Below are positions 53,112-61,807 of a stretch of 64,000 nt of DNA, piece after piece. How positions within the stretch are numbered: position 1 is the stretch's first letter; every line of letters begins with the position of its first letter. The position numbers and the translations under genes were made by a program. The notes under the pieces are model-generated. The model was not told where the DNA came from, searched no databases, and worked only from the letters and a program-made list of their open reading frames with translations. The DNA comes from Lonepinella koalarum (lineage in GTDB: Bacteria; Pseudomonadota; Gammaproteobacteria; Enterobacterales; Pasteurellaceae), in NCBI RefSeq assembly GCF_042926695.1, contig NZ_CP170642.1:558001-622000 (forward strand), read 5' to 3'.

Positions 53112-54053
53112 ATGAAAATCGTTTTTCTTGACAGCACCGTGCTACCAGAACATCTTCCCATTCCACGCCCGAATTTTGCGCATCAGTGGATTGAATTTGA
53201 ACATACTTCCTCTGAACAAGTGCTAGAGCGTGCAGCGGATGCGGATATAGTAGTGACCAGTAAAGTCGTATTCAGCCGTGAAATTATGGCGCAATTACCG
53301 AAATTAAAACTGATTGCATTGACAGCCACTGGCACAGATAATATCGACAAAGAAGCAGCAAAAGAATTTGGTATTGCCGTTAAAAATGTAGCAGGTTATT
53401 CGTCTATTGCAGTGCCTGAACATGTATTAGGCTTGATTTTTAGTTTAAAACACAGTTTACATTTATGGTACAAAGACCAACTACAAGGTAAATGGACAGA
53501 AAGTAAACAATTTTGTTATTTTGATTATCCAGTTACCGACGTACGAGGCTCCATCTTAGGTGTATTCGGCAAAGGTTCACTGGGTTCAGAAGTAGGGCGT
53601 TTGGCTACCGCATTAGGGATGCAAGTTCTTTATGCCGAACACAAAAACGCCACCCAATGCCGTGACGGGTACACGCCTTTTTATGATGTGTTAGCTCAAG
53701 CTGATATATTAACCTTGCATTGTCCACTCACGCCAGATACGCAATGTTTAATTAATTCAGAAACACTTTCCCATTGTAAAAAAGGGGCATTGTTGATTAA
53801 TACAGGACGTGGCCCACTTATTGATGAGCAAGCCGTGGTGGATGCGTTAAAAAGCGGGCAACTTGGTGGTGTCGCTATTGATGTGTTAGGCAAAGAACCA
53901 CCAGCTAAAGATAATCCATTAATTGTCGCAGCGCAAACCTTGCCGAATATTATTATCACCCCACATATTGCTTGGGCTTCCGATCAAGCGGTGGAGATTT
54001 TAGTGGATAAAGTGCGGTCAAATTTAGAAGAATTTGTGAGAACTGGCAAATAA
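53112..54053 (+). CDS. D-2-hydroxyacid dehydrogenase (glycerate dehydrogenase-like)
   Basis: 313 residues. The Rossmann motif GVFGKGSLGSEVGRLA (GxGxxG), the catalytic Arg region NTGRGPLIDEQAV, the Glu in DVLGKEPP and the His in ITPHIAWAS are in place. It is close to the H. influenzae protein I recall as HI1556 and to HprA, which reduces hydroxypyruvate or glyoxylate. It overlaps lolC by one base (TAATG), as a conserved operon partner. Confidence 0.88.
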   Translation: MKIVFLDSTVLPEHLPIPRPNFAHQWIEFEHTSSEQVLERAADADIVVTSKVVFSREIMAQLPKLKLIALTATGTDNIDKEAAKEFGIAVKNVAGYSSIAVPEHVLGLIFSLKHSLHLWYKDQLQGKWTESKQFCYFDYPVTDVRGSILGVFGKGSLGSEVGRLATALGMQVLYAEHKNATQCRDGYTPFYDVLAQADILTLHCPLTPDTQCLINSETLSHCKKGALLINTGRGPLIDEQAVVDALKSGQLGGVAIDVLGKEPPAKDNPLIVAAQTLPNIIITPHIAWASDQAVEILVDKVRSNLEEFVRTGK

Positions 54054-55258
54054 TGAATCTTGGCATTTCGCTTTTTATTGCCTTACGTTACTGGCGAGCC
54101 AAAAGTGCGGATCGTTTTGGACGATTAGTTACCAATCTCGCGAGTAGCGGTATTGTACTTGGTGTCATGGCGTTGATTATTGTGTTATCAGTGATGAATG
54201 GACTGGAACAACATCAAAAACGTCAAGTGTTGTCAAACCTTCCGCATGCTATTGTGATGAAAAAAGATGGCTATTTTTCTACATCACAATTTCAAACGGA
54301 ATTACCTGATTTAACCCAACAGCGAACAATTACCTATATTACCCCGATTAATACCACCAAGGCAATTTATCAAACTGCTCAAGGGGTGAGTGCTGGACAA
54401 GTCATCGGCGTAACCGAGCCATCTGATGATAACTTGTTGGCATATTTAGATAAATCTAAGCTAGATAGGCTATTGCCGGCAGGTGAATTTAAGCTTATTA
54501 TTGGTTCACAATTAGCTCAAAAATTACATATCCAAATCGGTGATAAAATACGTTTAATGCTCACTGACAACAGTCAATATACCCCTTTAGGGCGTGTGCC
54601 TATGCAACGGTTATTCACCGTAAGTGATATTTATTTCGCCAGCAATGAAGTTTCCGGCTATGAAACCTTTGCTAACTTAGCGGATATTGGGCGTTTAATG
54701 CGAATTAAACCTGAAAAGGTGCAGGGAATACGTTTATTCTTAGCAGATCCCTTTCAAATCACTGAACTTCCCCAAATTTTCCCCGAAGATCAATGGCAAA
54801 TTGACGATTGGCGAAGTCAAAAAGGCGAATTTTTTCAAGCGGTACGCATGGAAAAAAACATGATGGGCTTGTTAATCAGCTTAATTATCGTGGTGGCAGT
54901 GAGCAATATTATTACCTCATTGAGTTTAATGGTGGTGGATAAACAGGGTGAAATTGCAATTTTACAAACCCAAGGCTTAAGCAAAAAACAAGTTCGCTGG
55001 ATTTTTATTCTACAAGGTTTTTTGGTGGGATTGGTGGGAACCTTGATCGGTGCCGTGTTAGGCGTGTTGATCACCCTGTATTTAGGCGATATTGTTAATG
55101 CTATTAACCCTGTGGGTATTTATTTACCGACCGAGATTAATCTGTGGCAAATTACGGTGATTGTGCTATTTTCGTTGGGATTATCGTTGGTATCGACGGT
55201 TTATCCTGCGTATCGAGCGAGCAAAGTTGAGCCTGCGGAGGCACTGCGGTATGAGTAG
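54053..55258 (+). CDS. lolC: lipoprotein-releasing ABC permease LolC
   Basis: 401 residues of the FtsX/LolCE family: N-terminal helix (about 25-45), large periplasmic domain (to about 265), three C-terminal helices. ALRYWRAKSADRFGRLVTNL matches LolC. It partners LolD and LolE to detach lipoproteins from the inner membrane and hand them to LolA. It is separated from lolDE by a 590-bp repeat-filled gap, unlike the tight lolCDE of E. coli. Confidence 0.92.
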   Translation: MNLGISLFIALRYWRAKSADRFGRLVTNLASSGIVLGVMALIIVLSVMNGLEQHQKRQVLSNLPHAIVMKKDGYFSTSQFQTELPDLTQQRTITYITPINTTKAIYQTAQGVSAGQVIGVTEPSDDNLLAYLDKSKLDRLLPAGEFKLIIGSQLAQKLHIQIGDKIRLMLTDNSQYTPLGRVPMQRLFTVSDIYFASNEVSGYETFANLADIGRLMRIKPEKVQGIRLFLADPFQITELPQIFPEDQWQIDDWRSQKGEFFQAVRMEKNMMGLLISLIIVVAVSNIITSLSLMVVDKQGEIAILQTQGLSKKQVRWIFILQGFLVGLVGTLIGAVLGVLITLYLGDIVNAINPVGIYLPTEINLWQITVIVLFSLGLSLVSTVYPAYRASKVEPAEALRYE

Positions 55259-55261
55259 AGC

Positions 55262-55799
55262 AATCGGGTTTCGCCGATGGCGACTTACTTTTTCTTTGCT
55301 TTGCCAAAGAAAAAGTAAGCAAAAAGAAAGGCAACCCCAACTTTGCCTTGTTTCCTGAAAATGTTTTAATTTGCTTAACGGAAAATGGCTGAACTCGCTA
55401 CGCTCAGACAGACGCCATTTTCCTACAAATTAAAACATTTTCAGGCGGCAAACATGGGGCCCATTGGTGATGAAATAAAGTGCGGTGGAAAAATACCTAG
55501 TACTGGCATACTAGGTTAAGCATGGTAACGCTACTTCGTAGCTTAGAAAAAAATATCTATTTTTTAACCGCACTTTTATTTATGCTCGGTCAAAACTTGG
55601 GGCCCCGTCTGAACCGCCTGAGCGTTTTGGTATTTTTAGCTAAATTTTGCCTGTCTGAGCGTAGCGAGTTCAAAATTTAGCGTGAAGAAAATACCAAATA
55701 AGCTCAGAAAAGCGGTGAAGTCGGGGTGTGCTTTTCTTTGCCTACTTTCTTTTACACAAGTAAAAGAAAGTATGGTCGCCCATCGGGCGAAACCCGATT
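55262..55799. repeat. 540-bp mosaic of nested inverted repeats between lolC and lolD
   Basis: Outer arms AATCGGGTTTCGCC-GATGG-CGAC (55262-55284) and GTCGCCCATCGGGCGAAACCCGATT (55775-55799) pair almost perfectly. Next inside each arm is a hairpin (about 55284-55320, and 55745-55771 CTTTCTTTTAC/GTAAAAGAAAG). Two inner modules follow: CTGAAAATGTTTTAATTTG (55355) with its complement ending at 55444, and TTTGGTATTTT with AAAATACCAAA (about 55626-55699). Both carry GAACTCGCTACGCTCAGACA, once on each strand (about 55391 and 55652). The centre has a USS pair (55479-55487 and 55567-55575). Holds no gene. Confidence 0.85.
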
Positions 55800-55848
55800 T
55801 AAATAAAATAATCAATTTAAACTAAAAAACTTAACAAAGAATATAAAG

Positions 55849-56529
55849 ATGACAACAGAATTATTAACCTGCAAAAACATCACCAAACACTACCACGATG
55901 GCGAAAGGAAAACTCAAGTCCTAAACCATATCAATTTTGCCTTAAATGAACAAGAATTGGTTGCTATCGTTGGCTCATCCGGTTCAGGTAAAAGTACTTT
56001 ACTCCATACGTTAGGAGGACTAGATCAACCTACCTCGGGCGAAGTATTTATTAAAGGACAATCTTTACAAAAAGCCAGCTCAGATCAACTTGCCAAACTT
56101 CGTAACCAGTATCTCGGCTTTGTGTATCAATTTCATCATTTGATGGCAGATTTCACCGCACTTGAAAACGTAATGATGCCGATGTTAATCGGTAATCAAA
56201 ACAAAAATGAAGCCAAGGATCGCGCTGAGAAAATCCTAAAATCTGTCGGGCTTTCGCACCGTATTGCTCACAAACCGTCAGCTTTATCGGGCGGTGAACG
56301 TCAACGTGTAGCGATTGCCAGAGCGTTGGTAAATAATCCTGCGTTAGTGTTGGCAGATGAGCCAACTGGGAATTTAGATCGTGCTACCACAGAAAGCATT
56401 TTTGAGCTTATTCAACAGCTTAACCAACAACAAGGCATTGCGTTTTTGTTAGTAACCCACGACTTACAACTTGCCGAAAAATTACAACGCCGCATGATTA
56501 TGCAAGACGGTGTGTTAAAAGCGGAGTAA
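55849..56529 (+). CDS. lolD: lipoprotein-releasing ABC ATPase LolD
   Basis: 226 residues. Walker A GSSGSGKST, signature LSGGERQRVA, Walker B LVLADEPTGNLD, H-loop VTHDLQ. QFHHLMADFTALENVMMP is the LolD motif that contacts LolC/E. It powers lipoprotein release. One base before the next frame, so cotranslated with lolE. Confidence 0.95.
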   Translation: MTTELLTCKNITKHYHDGERKTQVLNHINFALNEQELVAIVGSSGSGKSTLLHTLGGLDQPTSGEVFIKGQSLQKASSDQLAKLRNQYLGFVYQFHHLMADFTALENVMMPMLIGNQNKNEAKDRAEKILKSVGLSHRIAHKPSALSGGERQRVAIARALVNNPALVLADEPTGNLDRATTESIFELIQQLNQQQGIAFLLVTHDLQLAEKLQRRMIMQDGVLKAE

Positions 56530-56532
56530 TTG

Positions 56533-57771
56533 ATGAATACGGCATTTTTTATAAGTTGGCGTTACCAACGAGTCAAGCAAAAAAATCATTTGGTTTCCCT
56601 GATTGCGTTCTTCTCTACACTCGGCATTGCATTGGGCGTGGCGGTATTGATCGTGGGATTGAGTGCCATGAATGGGTTTGAGCGAGAACTGAATAACCGT
56701 ATTTTAGCCGTTGTTCCTCATGCTGAAATTATATCGGCGGAAAATCAGCCCATAACTGACAAACAACAATTAGTCAGCACCTTGCAACAAGTACCCAATA
56801 TTCAAGGCATATCGCCTTTTGTCAGTTTTACTGCTTTAGTGGAAAATGGGGCAAAAATGAAAGTGGTGCAAGTAAAAGGGGTAGAAAAAACAGCACAAGA
56901 TACGGTCAGCCGACTAGGGGATTTTGTCCTCGATCAGGCATGGCAATCATTCTCTAATCATTCAGGCTTAGTATTAGGCTACGGCATTGCCAAAGAGTTA
57001 GAGATACAAACAGGCGATTGGGTGACGTTGCTGATTTCGCAAAATAACGGTGAAGACATGGCACAACCAAGTCGTGAGCGGATTCAGGTGTCGGGAATCT
57101 TACGTTTAGACGGTCAACTTGATCATAGTTATGCCCTCATGCCGTTAGCCCAAGCACAACAATATTTAGACTACAATGCCAATCAAATTTCAGGTGTCGA
57201 TCTGAAAGTGGCGGATCCGTTTAACATGAATAGCTTAGATTTTTCTACACTAAACCGCTATCCACAATTACTCAATTTGCAAACTTGGATGAGTAAATTT
57301 GGCTATATGTATCGTGATATTCAGTTGATCCGTACCATTATGTATATTGCCATGGTATTAGTGATCGGCGTGGCGTGTTTTAATATCGTTTCCACTTTGA
57401 TTATGGCAGTGAAAGATAAAGCTGGCGATATTGCGATTATGCGAACCCTTGGGGCAAATAATGGTTTTATTAAACGTATTTTTATATGGTATGGTTTGCA
57501 AGCTGGGATGAAAGGTTGCATAATCGGCATTATATTAGGTGTATTTTTAGCCTTAAATTTAACCGCACTTATTCAAAGTTTAGAAAATTTAATCGGACGA
57601 AAATTACTGTCCGATGGCATTTATTTTGTGGATTTCTTACCAACGGAATTACACTGGCAAGATGTAGGATTCGTATTGATTTCGGCATTATTATTAAGTT
57701 TGCTTGCGAGTCTTTATCCTGCTAATCGAGCTGCAAAATTACAGCCTGCTCAAGTATTAAGCAGTCATTAA
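56533..57771 (+). CDS. lolE: lipoprotein-releasing ABC permease LolE
   Basis: 412 residues, FtsX family with one N-terminal and three C-terminal helices. FFSTLGIALGVAVLIVGLSAMNGFERELNNRILAVVPHAE is nearly identical to LolE from E. coli as I recall it. The ATG at 56533 is preferred over the in-frame TTG at 56530. A USS lies at about 57562. Confidence 0.94.
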   Translation: MNTAFFISWRYQRVKQKNHLVSLIAFFSTLGIALGVAVLIVGLSAMNGFERELNNRILAVVPHAEIISAENQPITDKQQLVSTLQQVPNIQGISPFVSFTALVENGAKMKVVQVKGVEKTAQDTVSRLGDFVLDQAWQSFSNHSGLVLGYGIAKELEIQTGDWVTLLISQNNGEDMAQPSRERIQVSGILRLDGQLDHSYALMPLAQAQQYLDYNANQISGVDLKVADPFNMNSLDFSTLNRYPQLLNLQTWMSKFGYMYRDIQLIRTIMYIAMVLVIGVACFNIVSTLIMAVKDKAGDIAIMRTLGANNGFIKRIFIWYGLQAGMKGCIIGIILGVFLALNLTALIQSLENLIGRKLLSDGIYFVDFLPTELHWQDVGFVLISALLLSLLASLYPANRAAKLQPAQVLSSH

Positions 57772-57860
57772 AAGAATTTTAATGTACTAGTTTACCAGTG
57801 CAAGAAATAGTGCTACATTAACTGCGTATTGATAATGAATTGATTTGATGAGAGTGAATA

Positions 57861-58946
57861 ATGACAAATACAAAAAGTAAAAATGATATTAAAGTCGCCA
57901 ATGATGATACTCGTATTGCTAAAATTGAGCAATTATTACCCCCTGTAGCATTGTTGGAAAAATTTCCAGCCAGTGATGTGGCGATTGAAACCGTTAAAAC
58001 TGCACGCCACGACGCACACAATATTATTCATGGTATCGATGATCGTTTGTTAGTCGTGGTTGGACCTTGTTCTATTCACGATCCTAACGCGGCGATGGAA
58101 TATGCCAACCGCTTAAAACCATTACGAGATAAATACAAAGATAATCTTGAGATTATTATGCGTGTGTACTTTGAAAAACCACGTACCACCGTGGGTTGGA
58201 AAGGATTAATCAATGATCCGTATTTAAACGACAGCTACGCCTTAAATGATGGCTTAAGAATCGCACGCAAATTATTAGCTGATATTAACGATTTAGGTTT
58301 GCCAACCGCGGGTGAATTTTTAGATATGATCACACCGCAGTATGTGGCAGATTTAATGAGTTGGGGGGCTATTGGTGCAAGAACTACCGAATCTCAAGTT
58401 CACCGCGAATTAGCTTCGGGATTATCTTGTCCTGTCGGCTTTAAAAACGGTACAAATGGTGGGGTAAAAATTGCCCTTGATGCGATAGGTTCTGCCGAAG
58501 CACAACATTATTTTTTATCCGTGACTAAATTTGGTCATTCTGCCATTGTGTCAACTAAGGGTAATCACGATTGTCATATTATCTTACGTGGTGGTGATAA
58601 AGGCACAAATTATGATGCGGAAAATATAGCCAAAGTCTGTGCTGACATTGAAAAAACAGGACGAATCGGTCATGTTATGGTGGATTTTAGCCACGCTAAC
58701 AGTCGCAAGCAATTCAAACGTCAAATGGATGTTTGCCAATCCGTCAGCGAACAATTAGCACAAGGTTCAAAACAAATTTTTGGTGTTATGGTCGAAAGCC
58801 ATTTAGTAGAAGGTCGCCAAGATTTGGTGGAAGGTAAATCACTGACTTACGGACAAAGTATCACAGATGCTTGTATCGGTTGGGAAGATACCGAAATCTT
58901 ATTACAACAGCTTTCTGATGCGATTGTGGCGAGAAGAAAGGCATAG
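57861..58946 (+). CDS. aroG: DAHP synthase (class I, AroG-type)
   Basis: 361 residues. It condenses phosphoenolpyruvate and erythrose 4-phosphate at the start of the aromatic pathway. VVVGPCSIHDPNAAMEYA, MRVYFEKPRTTVGWKGLINDP, GARTTESQVHRELASGLSCPVGFKNGT and DFSHANSRKQ (metal His region) are landmarks of AroF/G/H enzymes. Which amino acid inhibits it cannot be read safely; Phe type is likely by similarity to AroG. Confidence 0.93.
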   Translation: MTNTKSKNDIKVANDDTRIAKIEQLLPPVALLEKFPASDVAIETVKTARHDAHNIIHGIDDRLLVVVGPCSIHDPNAAMEYANRLKPLRDKYKDNLEIIMRVYFEKPRTTVGWKGLINDPYLNDSYALNDGLRIARKLLADINDLGLPTAGEFLDMITPQYVADLMSWGAIGARTTESQVHRELASGLSCPVGFKNGTNGGVKIALDAIGSAEAQHYFLSVTKFGHSAIVSTKGNHDCHIILRGGDKGTNYDAENIAKVCADIEKTGRIGHVMVDFSHANSRKQFKRQMDVCQSVSEQLAQGSKQIFGVMVESHLVEGRQDLVEGKSLTYGQSITDACIGWEDTEILLQQLSDAIVARRKA

Positions 58947-58963
58947 GATTAAAATAGATGTTG

Positions 58964-59005
58964 AAGTGCGGTGAAAAATATTACATTTTTGACCGCACTT
59001 TTTTA
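58964..59005. terminator. USS-pair terminator after aroG
   Basis: AAGTGCGGT (58964-58972) and ACCGCACTT (58992-59000) form the stem arms, followed by a T run. Confidence 0.85.
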
Positions 59006-59202
59006 TTACTCAACACTAACATATTATCTTTTTGAATATGCTGGTGAGTGTCATGATAGGAATAATAGGCTAAAATTTCAGGGAATTTTCTATCTTTCCA
59101 ATAAGATAAAATATTCAATGATTTATAACGTACTTTTTCCTTAAAAAGAAAGCTAATTTGGTATATGATATAAAATAGATTTTGTAATACTGAGATAGAG
59201 TT

Positions 59203-60597
59203 ATGGCTAAGAAACCCACGCCAACACGAGAGCAAGCATTCGACCAAGCGAATATTCCACCACATTCCATTGAAGCGGAACAGGCTGTGTTAGGGGCGGT
59301 GATGTTGAATAATCAGCATTGGGAAAATGTGATTGAACGAGTGATTGCGGATGATTTTTATACGGCTGCGCATCGTTTAATCTTTCGTGAAATGGAAAAC
59401 CTGTTTCGTTTGCACTTACCGATTGACTTAATCACCTTGGATCAGCGTTTAAAAGACCAAGGGATTATTGATGAAGTGGGGGGCTTTGCTTATTTAGCGG
59501 AATTATCGAAAAATACCCCAAGTGCGGCAAATATTAATGCTTATGCGGACATTGTACGAGAAAAAGCAATTTTGCGTGAATTGATTGGGGTGGGAAATAA
59601 CATTGCTCAGTTGGCGTATGCGCCGAAAGGGAAAGCTGTTAAAGATATTTTAGATCAAGCAGAGCGAGAAGTTTTCCAAATTGCTGAAAAGCGTACATCG
59701 GAAAAAGAAGGTCCTGAAAATATTATTTCAATTTTAGGGCGTACCATCGATCGTATGGAAAAATTAAAAAATATTGATCATGATGGTTTAACCGGTGTGA
59801 CAACGGGTTTTATCGACTTAGATCACAAAACTGCGGGATTGCAGCCGTCCGATTTAATTATTATTGCCGCACGCCCTGCAATGGGGAAAACGACATTTGC
59901 GATGAATTTGTGTGAAAATGCTGCGATGTCTAGTGATAAACCCGTATTAGTGTTTAGCTTAGAAATGCCGGCAGAACAGTTAATGATGCGTACTTTAGCC
60001 TCCTTATCCAGAGTAAACTTAACGGCCATTCGAACAGGGCGGGTTGAGGATGATGCAGATTGGGCAAAAATTTCAAGTACAATGTCAATTTTTACCAAAA
60101 AACCTAATCTATATATTGATGATTCTGCGGGATTAACGCCCACTGAGTTACGTTCGAGAGCCCGCCGACTTTATCGTGAAAAGGGGGGGTTGAGCTTGAT
60201 TATGGTGGATTATTTACAGTTAATGCGAGCTCCCGGATTTGATAACAATCGTACTTTGGAGATTGCTGAAATTTCTCGTTCTCTCAAAGCGTTAGCTAAA
60301 GAACTTGAAATTCCGGTTATTGCTTTAGCACAACTTAACCGTACCTTGGAAGCGAGAACGAATAAACGTCCTATCAATTCAGATTTACGTGAATCAGGCT
60401 CTATTGAGCAAGATGCAGATTTAATTATGTTTATTCATCGTGAAGAAGTTTATAATCCAACGGATGAAAACCGAAATCAAGCTGAGATTATTATTGGCAA
60501 ACATCGTAATGGTCCGATTGGGCGTATTCCACTGGTGTTTCAAGGGCATTTTTCTCGTTTTGATAATGCGGCATATAAACTTGATGATGAATATTAA
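59203..60597 (+). CDS. dnaB: replicative DNA helicase DnaB
   Basis: 464 residues: N-terminal domain (about 18-120, PHSIEAEQAVLGAVML) and RecA-like domain with Walker A AARPAMGKTTFAMN (about 230), Walker B LIMVDYLQLMRAP and the arginine-finger region EARTNKRPINSDLRESGSIEQDADLIMFIHR. It unwinds DNA at the fork with DnaG. No intein interrupts it. It begins dnaB-alr-pgi. Confidence 0.96.
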   Translation: MAKKPTPTREQAFDQANIPPHSIEAEQAVLGAVMLNNQHWENVIERVIADDFYTAAHRLIFREMENLFRLHLPIDLITLDQRLKDQGIIDEVGGFAYLAELSKNTPSAANINAYADIVREKAILRELIGVGNNIAQLAYAPKGKAVKDILDQAEREVFQIAEKRTSEKEGPENIISILGRTIDRMEKLKNIDHDGLTGVTTGFIDLDHKTAGLQPSDLIIIAARPAMGKTTFAMNLCENAAMSSDKPVLVFSLEMPAEQLMMRTLASLSRVNLTAIRTGRVEDDADWAKISSTMSIFTKKPNLYIDDSAGLTPTELRSRARRLYREKGGLSLIMVDYLQLMRAPGFDNNRTLEIAEISRSLKALAKELEIPVIALAQLNRTLEARTNKRPINSDLRESGSIEQDADLIMFIHREEVYNPTDENRNQAEIIIGKHRNGPIGRIPLVFQGHFSRFDNAAYKLDDEY

Positions 60598-60612
60598 AAA
60601 TAAGAAGAAAAA

Positions 60613-61689
60613 ATGAAACCAGCAACCGTAAAAATTAGTTCAGTGGCACTGAAACATAATATTCAAAAAATTAAACAGAAAGCACCGCATAGTAAATTGA
60701 TTGCTGTGGTGAAAGCCAATGCTTACGGACATGGCGTTGAGTTTGTGGCAAGAGCTGTGGAAGAAAATGTTGACGGCTTTGGTGTGGCACGCTTGGAAGA
60801 AGCGTTAACGTTACGATCGCAAGGTATAATTAAACCGATTTTATTATTAGAAGGCTTTTTTTCGGCGACCGATTTGCCAATTATTGCGGTGAATAATATT
60901 CAAACGGTGGTACATAACCAACCACAATTGGATGCTTTGCAACAAGCGAATTTACCAAATCCGATTAAGGTGTGGTTAAAGATTGATACAGGGATGCACC
61001 GTTTAGGCGTGCATTTAGATGAAGTGGATGATTTTTATCACCAACTTCAACAATGTCCGAATGTGCAACCACAAATCGGTTTTGTCAGCCATTTTAGTCG
61101 AGCAGACGAGTTAGATAGCGATTATACTGAATTACAATTACAACGTTTTTTACAAACGACCAACAATAAACAAGGTGAACGTACTATTGCTGCATCGGGT
61201 GGTATTTTATTTTGGCCACAATCCCATTTAGATTGGATTCGCCCCGGCATTATTATGTATGGTGTATCACCAACTAATACCCCCGCAGAGATTTACGGTT
61301 TGAAACCGGTGATGACGTTAACATCTTCCTTGATTGCGGTACGAACCCATCAAGCGGGTGAGCCAGTAGGCTATGGCGGGATTTGGGTGAGTGAAAAAGA
61401 TACCAAAATCGGTGTCGTGGCAATTGGCTATGGCGATGGTTATCCGCGTAATATTCCAGTAGGAACGCCGGTATTTATTAATGGTCGCCGTGTGCCGATT
61501 GTAGGACGAGTTTCCATGGATATGGTGACCGTGGATCTTGGCGCCGATTGTCAAGATCAAGTGGGTGATGAAGTCATTTTATGGGGACGTGAATTACCGA
61601 TTGAAGAAATTGCCGGTATGACCGGTATATTAAGCTATGAATTAATGACTAAATTGACACCACGAGTGTTAACAGAATATGTGGATTAA
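60613..61689 (+). CDS. alr: alanine racemase (PLP)
   Basis: 358 residues. The PLP-lysine motif AVVKANAYGHG (Lys34), GIIMYGVSP and the Tyr region AIGYGDGYPRNIP, RVSMDMVTVDL are complete. It supplies D-alanine for peptidoglycan. It lies 15 bp after dnaB, a pair conserved in gamma-proteobacteria. Confidence 0.96.
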   Translation: MKPATVKISSVALKHNIQKIKQKAPHSKLIAVVKANAYGHGVEFVARAVEENVDGFGVARLEEALTLRSQGIIKPILLLEGFFSATDLPIIAVNNIQTVVHNQPQLDALQQANLPNPIKVWLKIDTGMHRLGVHLDEVDDFYHQLQQCPNVQPQIGFVSHFSRADELDSDYTELQLQRFLQTTNNKQGERTIAASGGILFWPQSHLDWIRPGIIMYGVSPTNTPAEIYGLKPVMTLTSSLIAVRTHQAGEPVGYGGIWVSEKDTKIGVVAIGYGDGYPRNIPVGTPVFINGRRVPIVGRVSMDMVTVDLGADCQDQVGDEVILWGRELPIEEIAGMTGILSYELMTKLTPRVLTEYVD

Positions 61690-61807
61690 ATTGATTTGTG
61701 AAATAAGATAGTAAAAACTAAAAAATTTCGTTATTTTGTACCGCAGTTTTATTATTAGCTGTTTTATTATTTAACAGAGTGCAAGCTCATCAGTAAAAGG
61801 AAATACC

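Noticed and set aside
55152..55358. Short frames at the end of lolC and in the repeat region
   Set aside because: They run through hairpin arms and have no ribosome site or known motif.
58981..59265. 94-codon minus-strand frame over the dnaB start
   Set aside because: It begins inside dnaB on the opposite strand and ends in a terminator hairpin; no start signal. Kept only as a low-interest remnant.
59203..60597. Intein in dnaB
   Set aside because: The 464-residue frame is of normal length and motifs are continuous.
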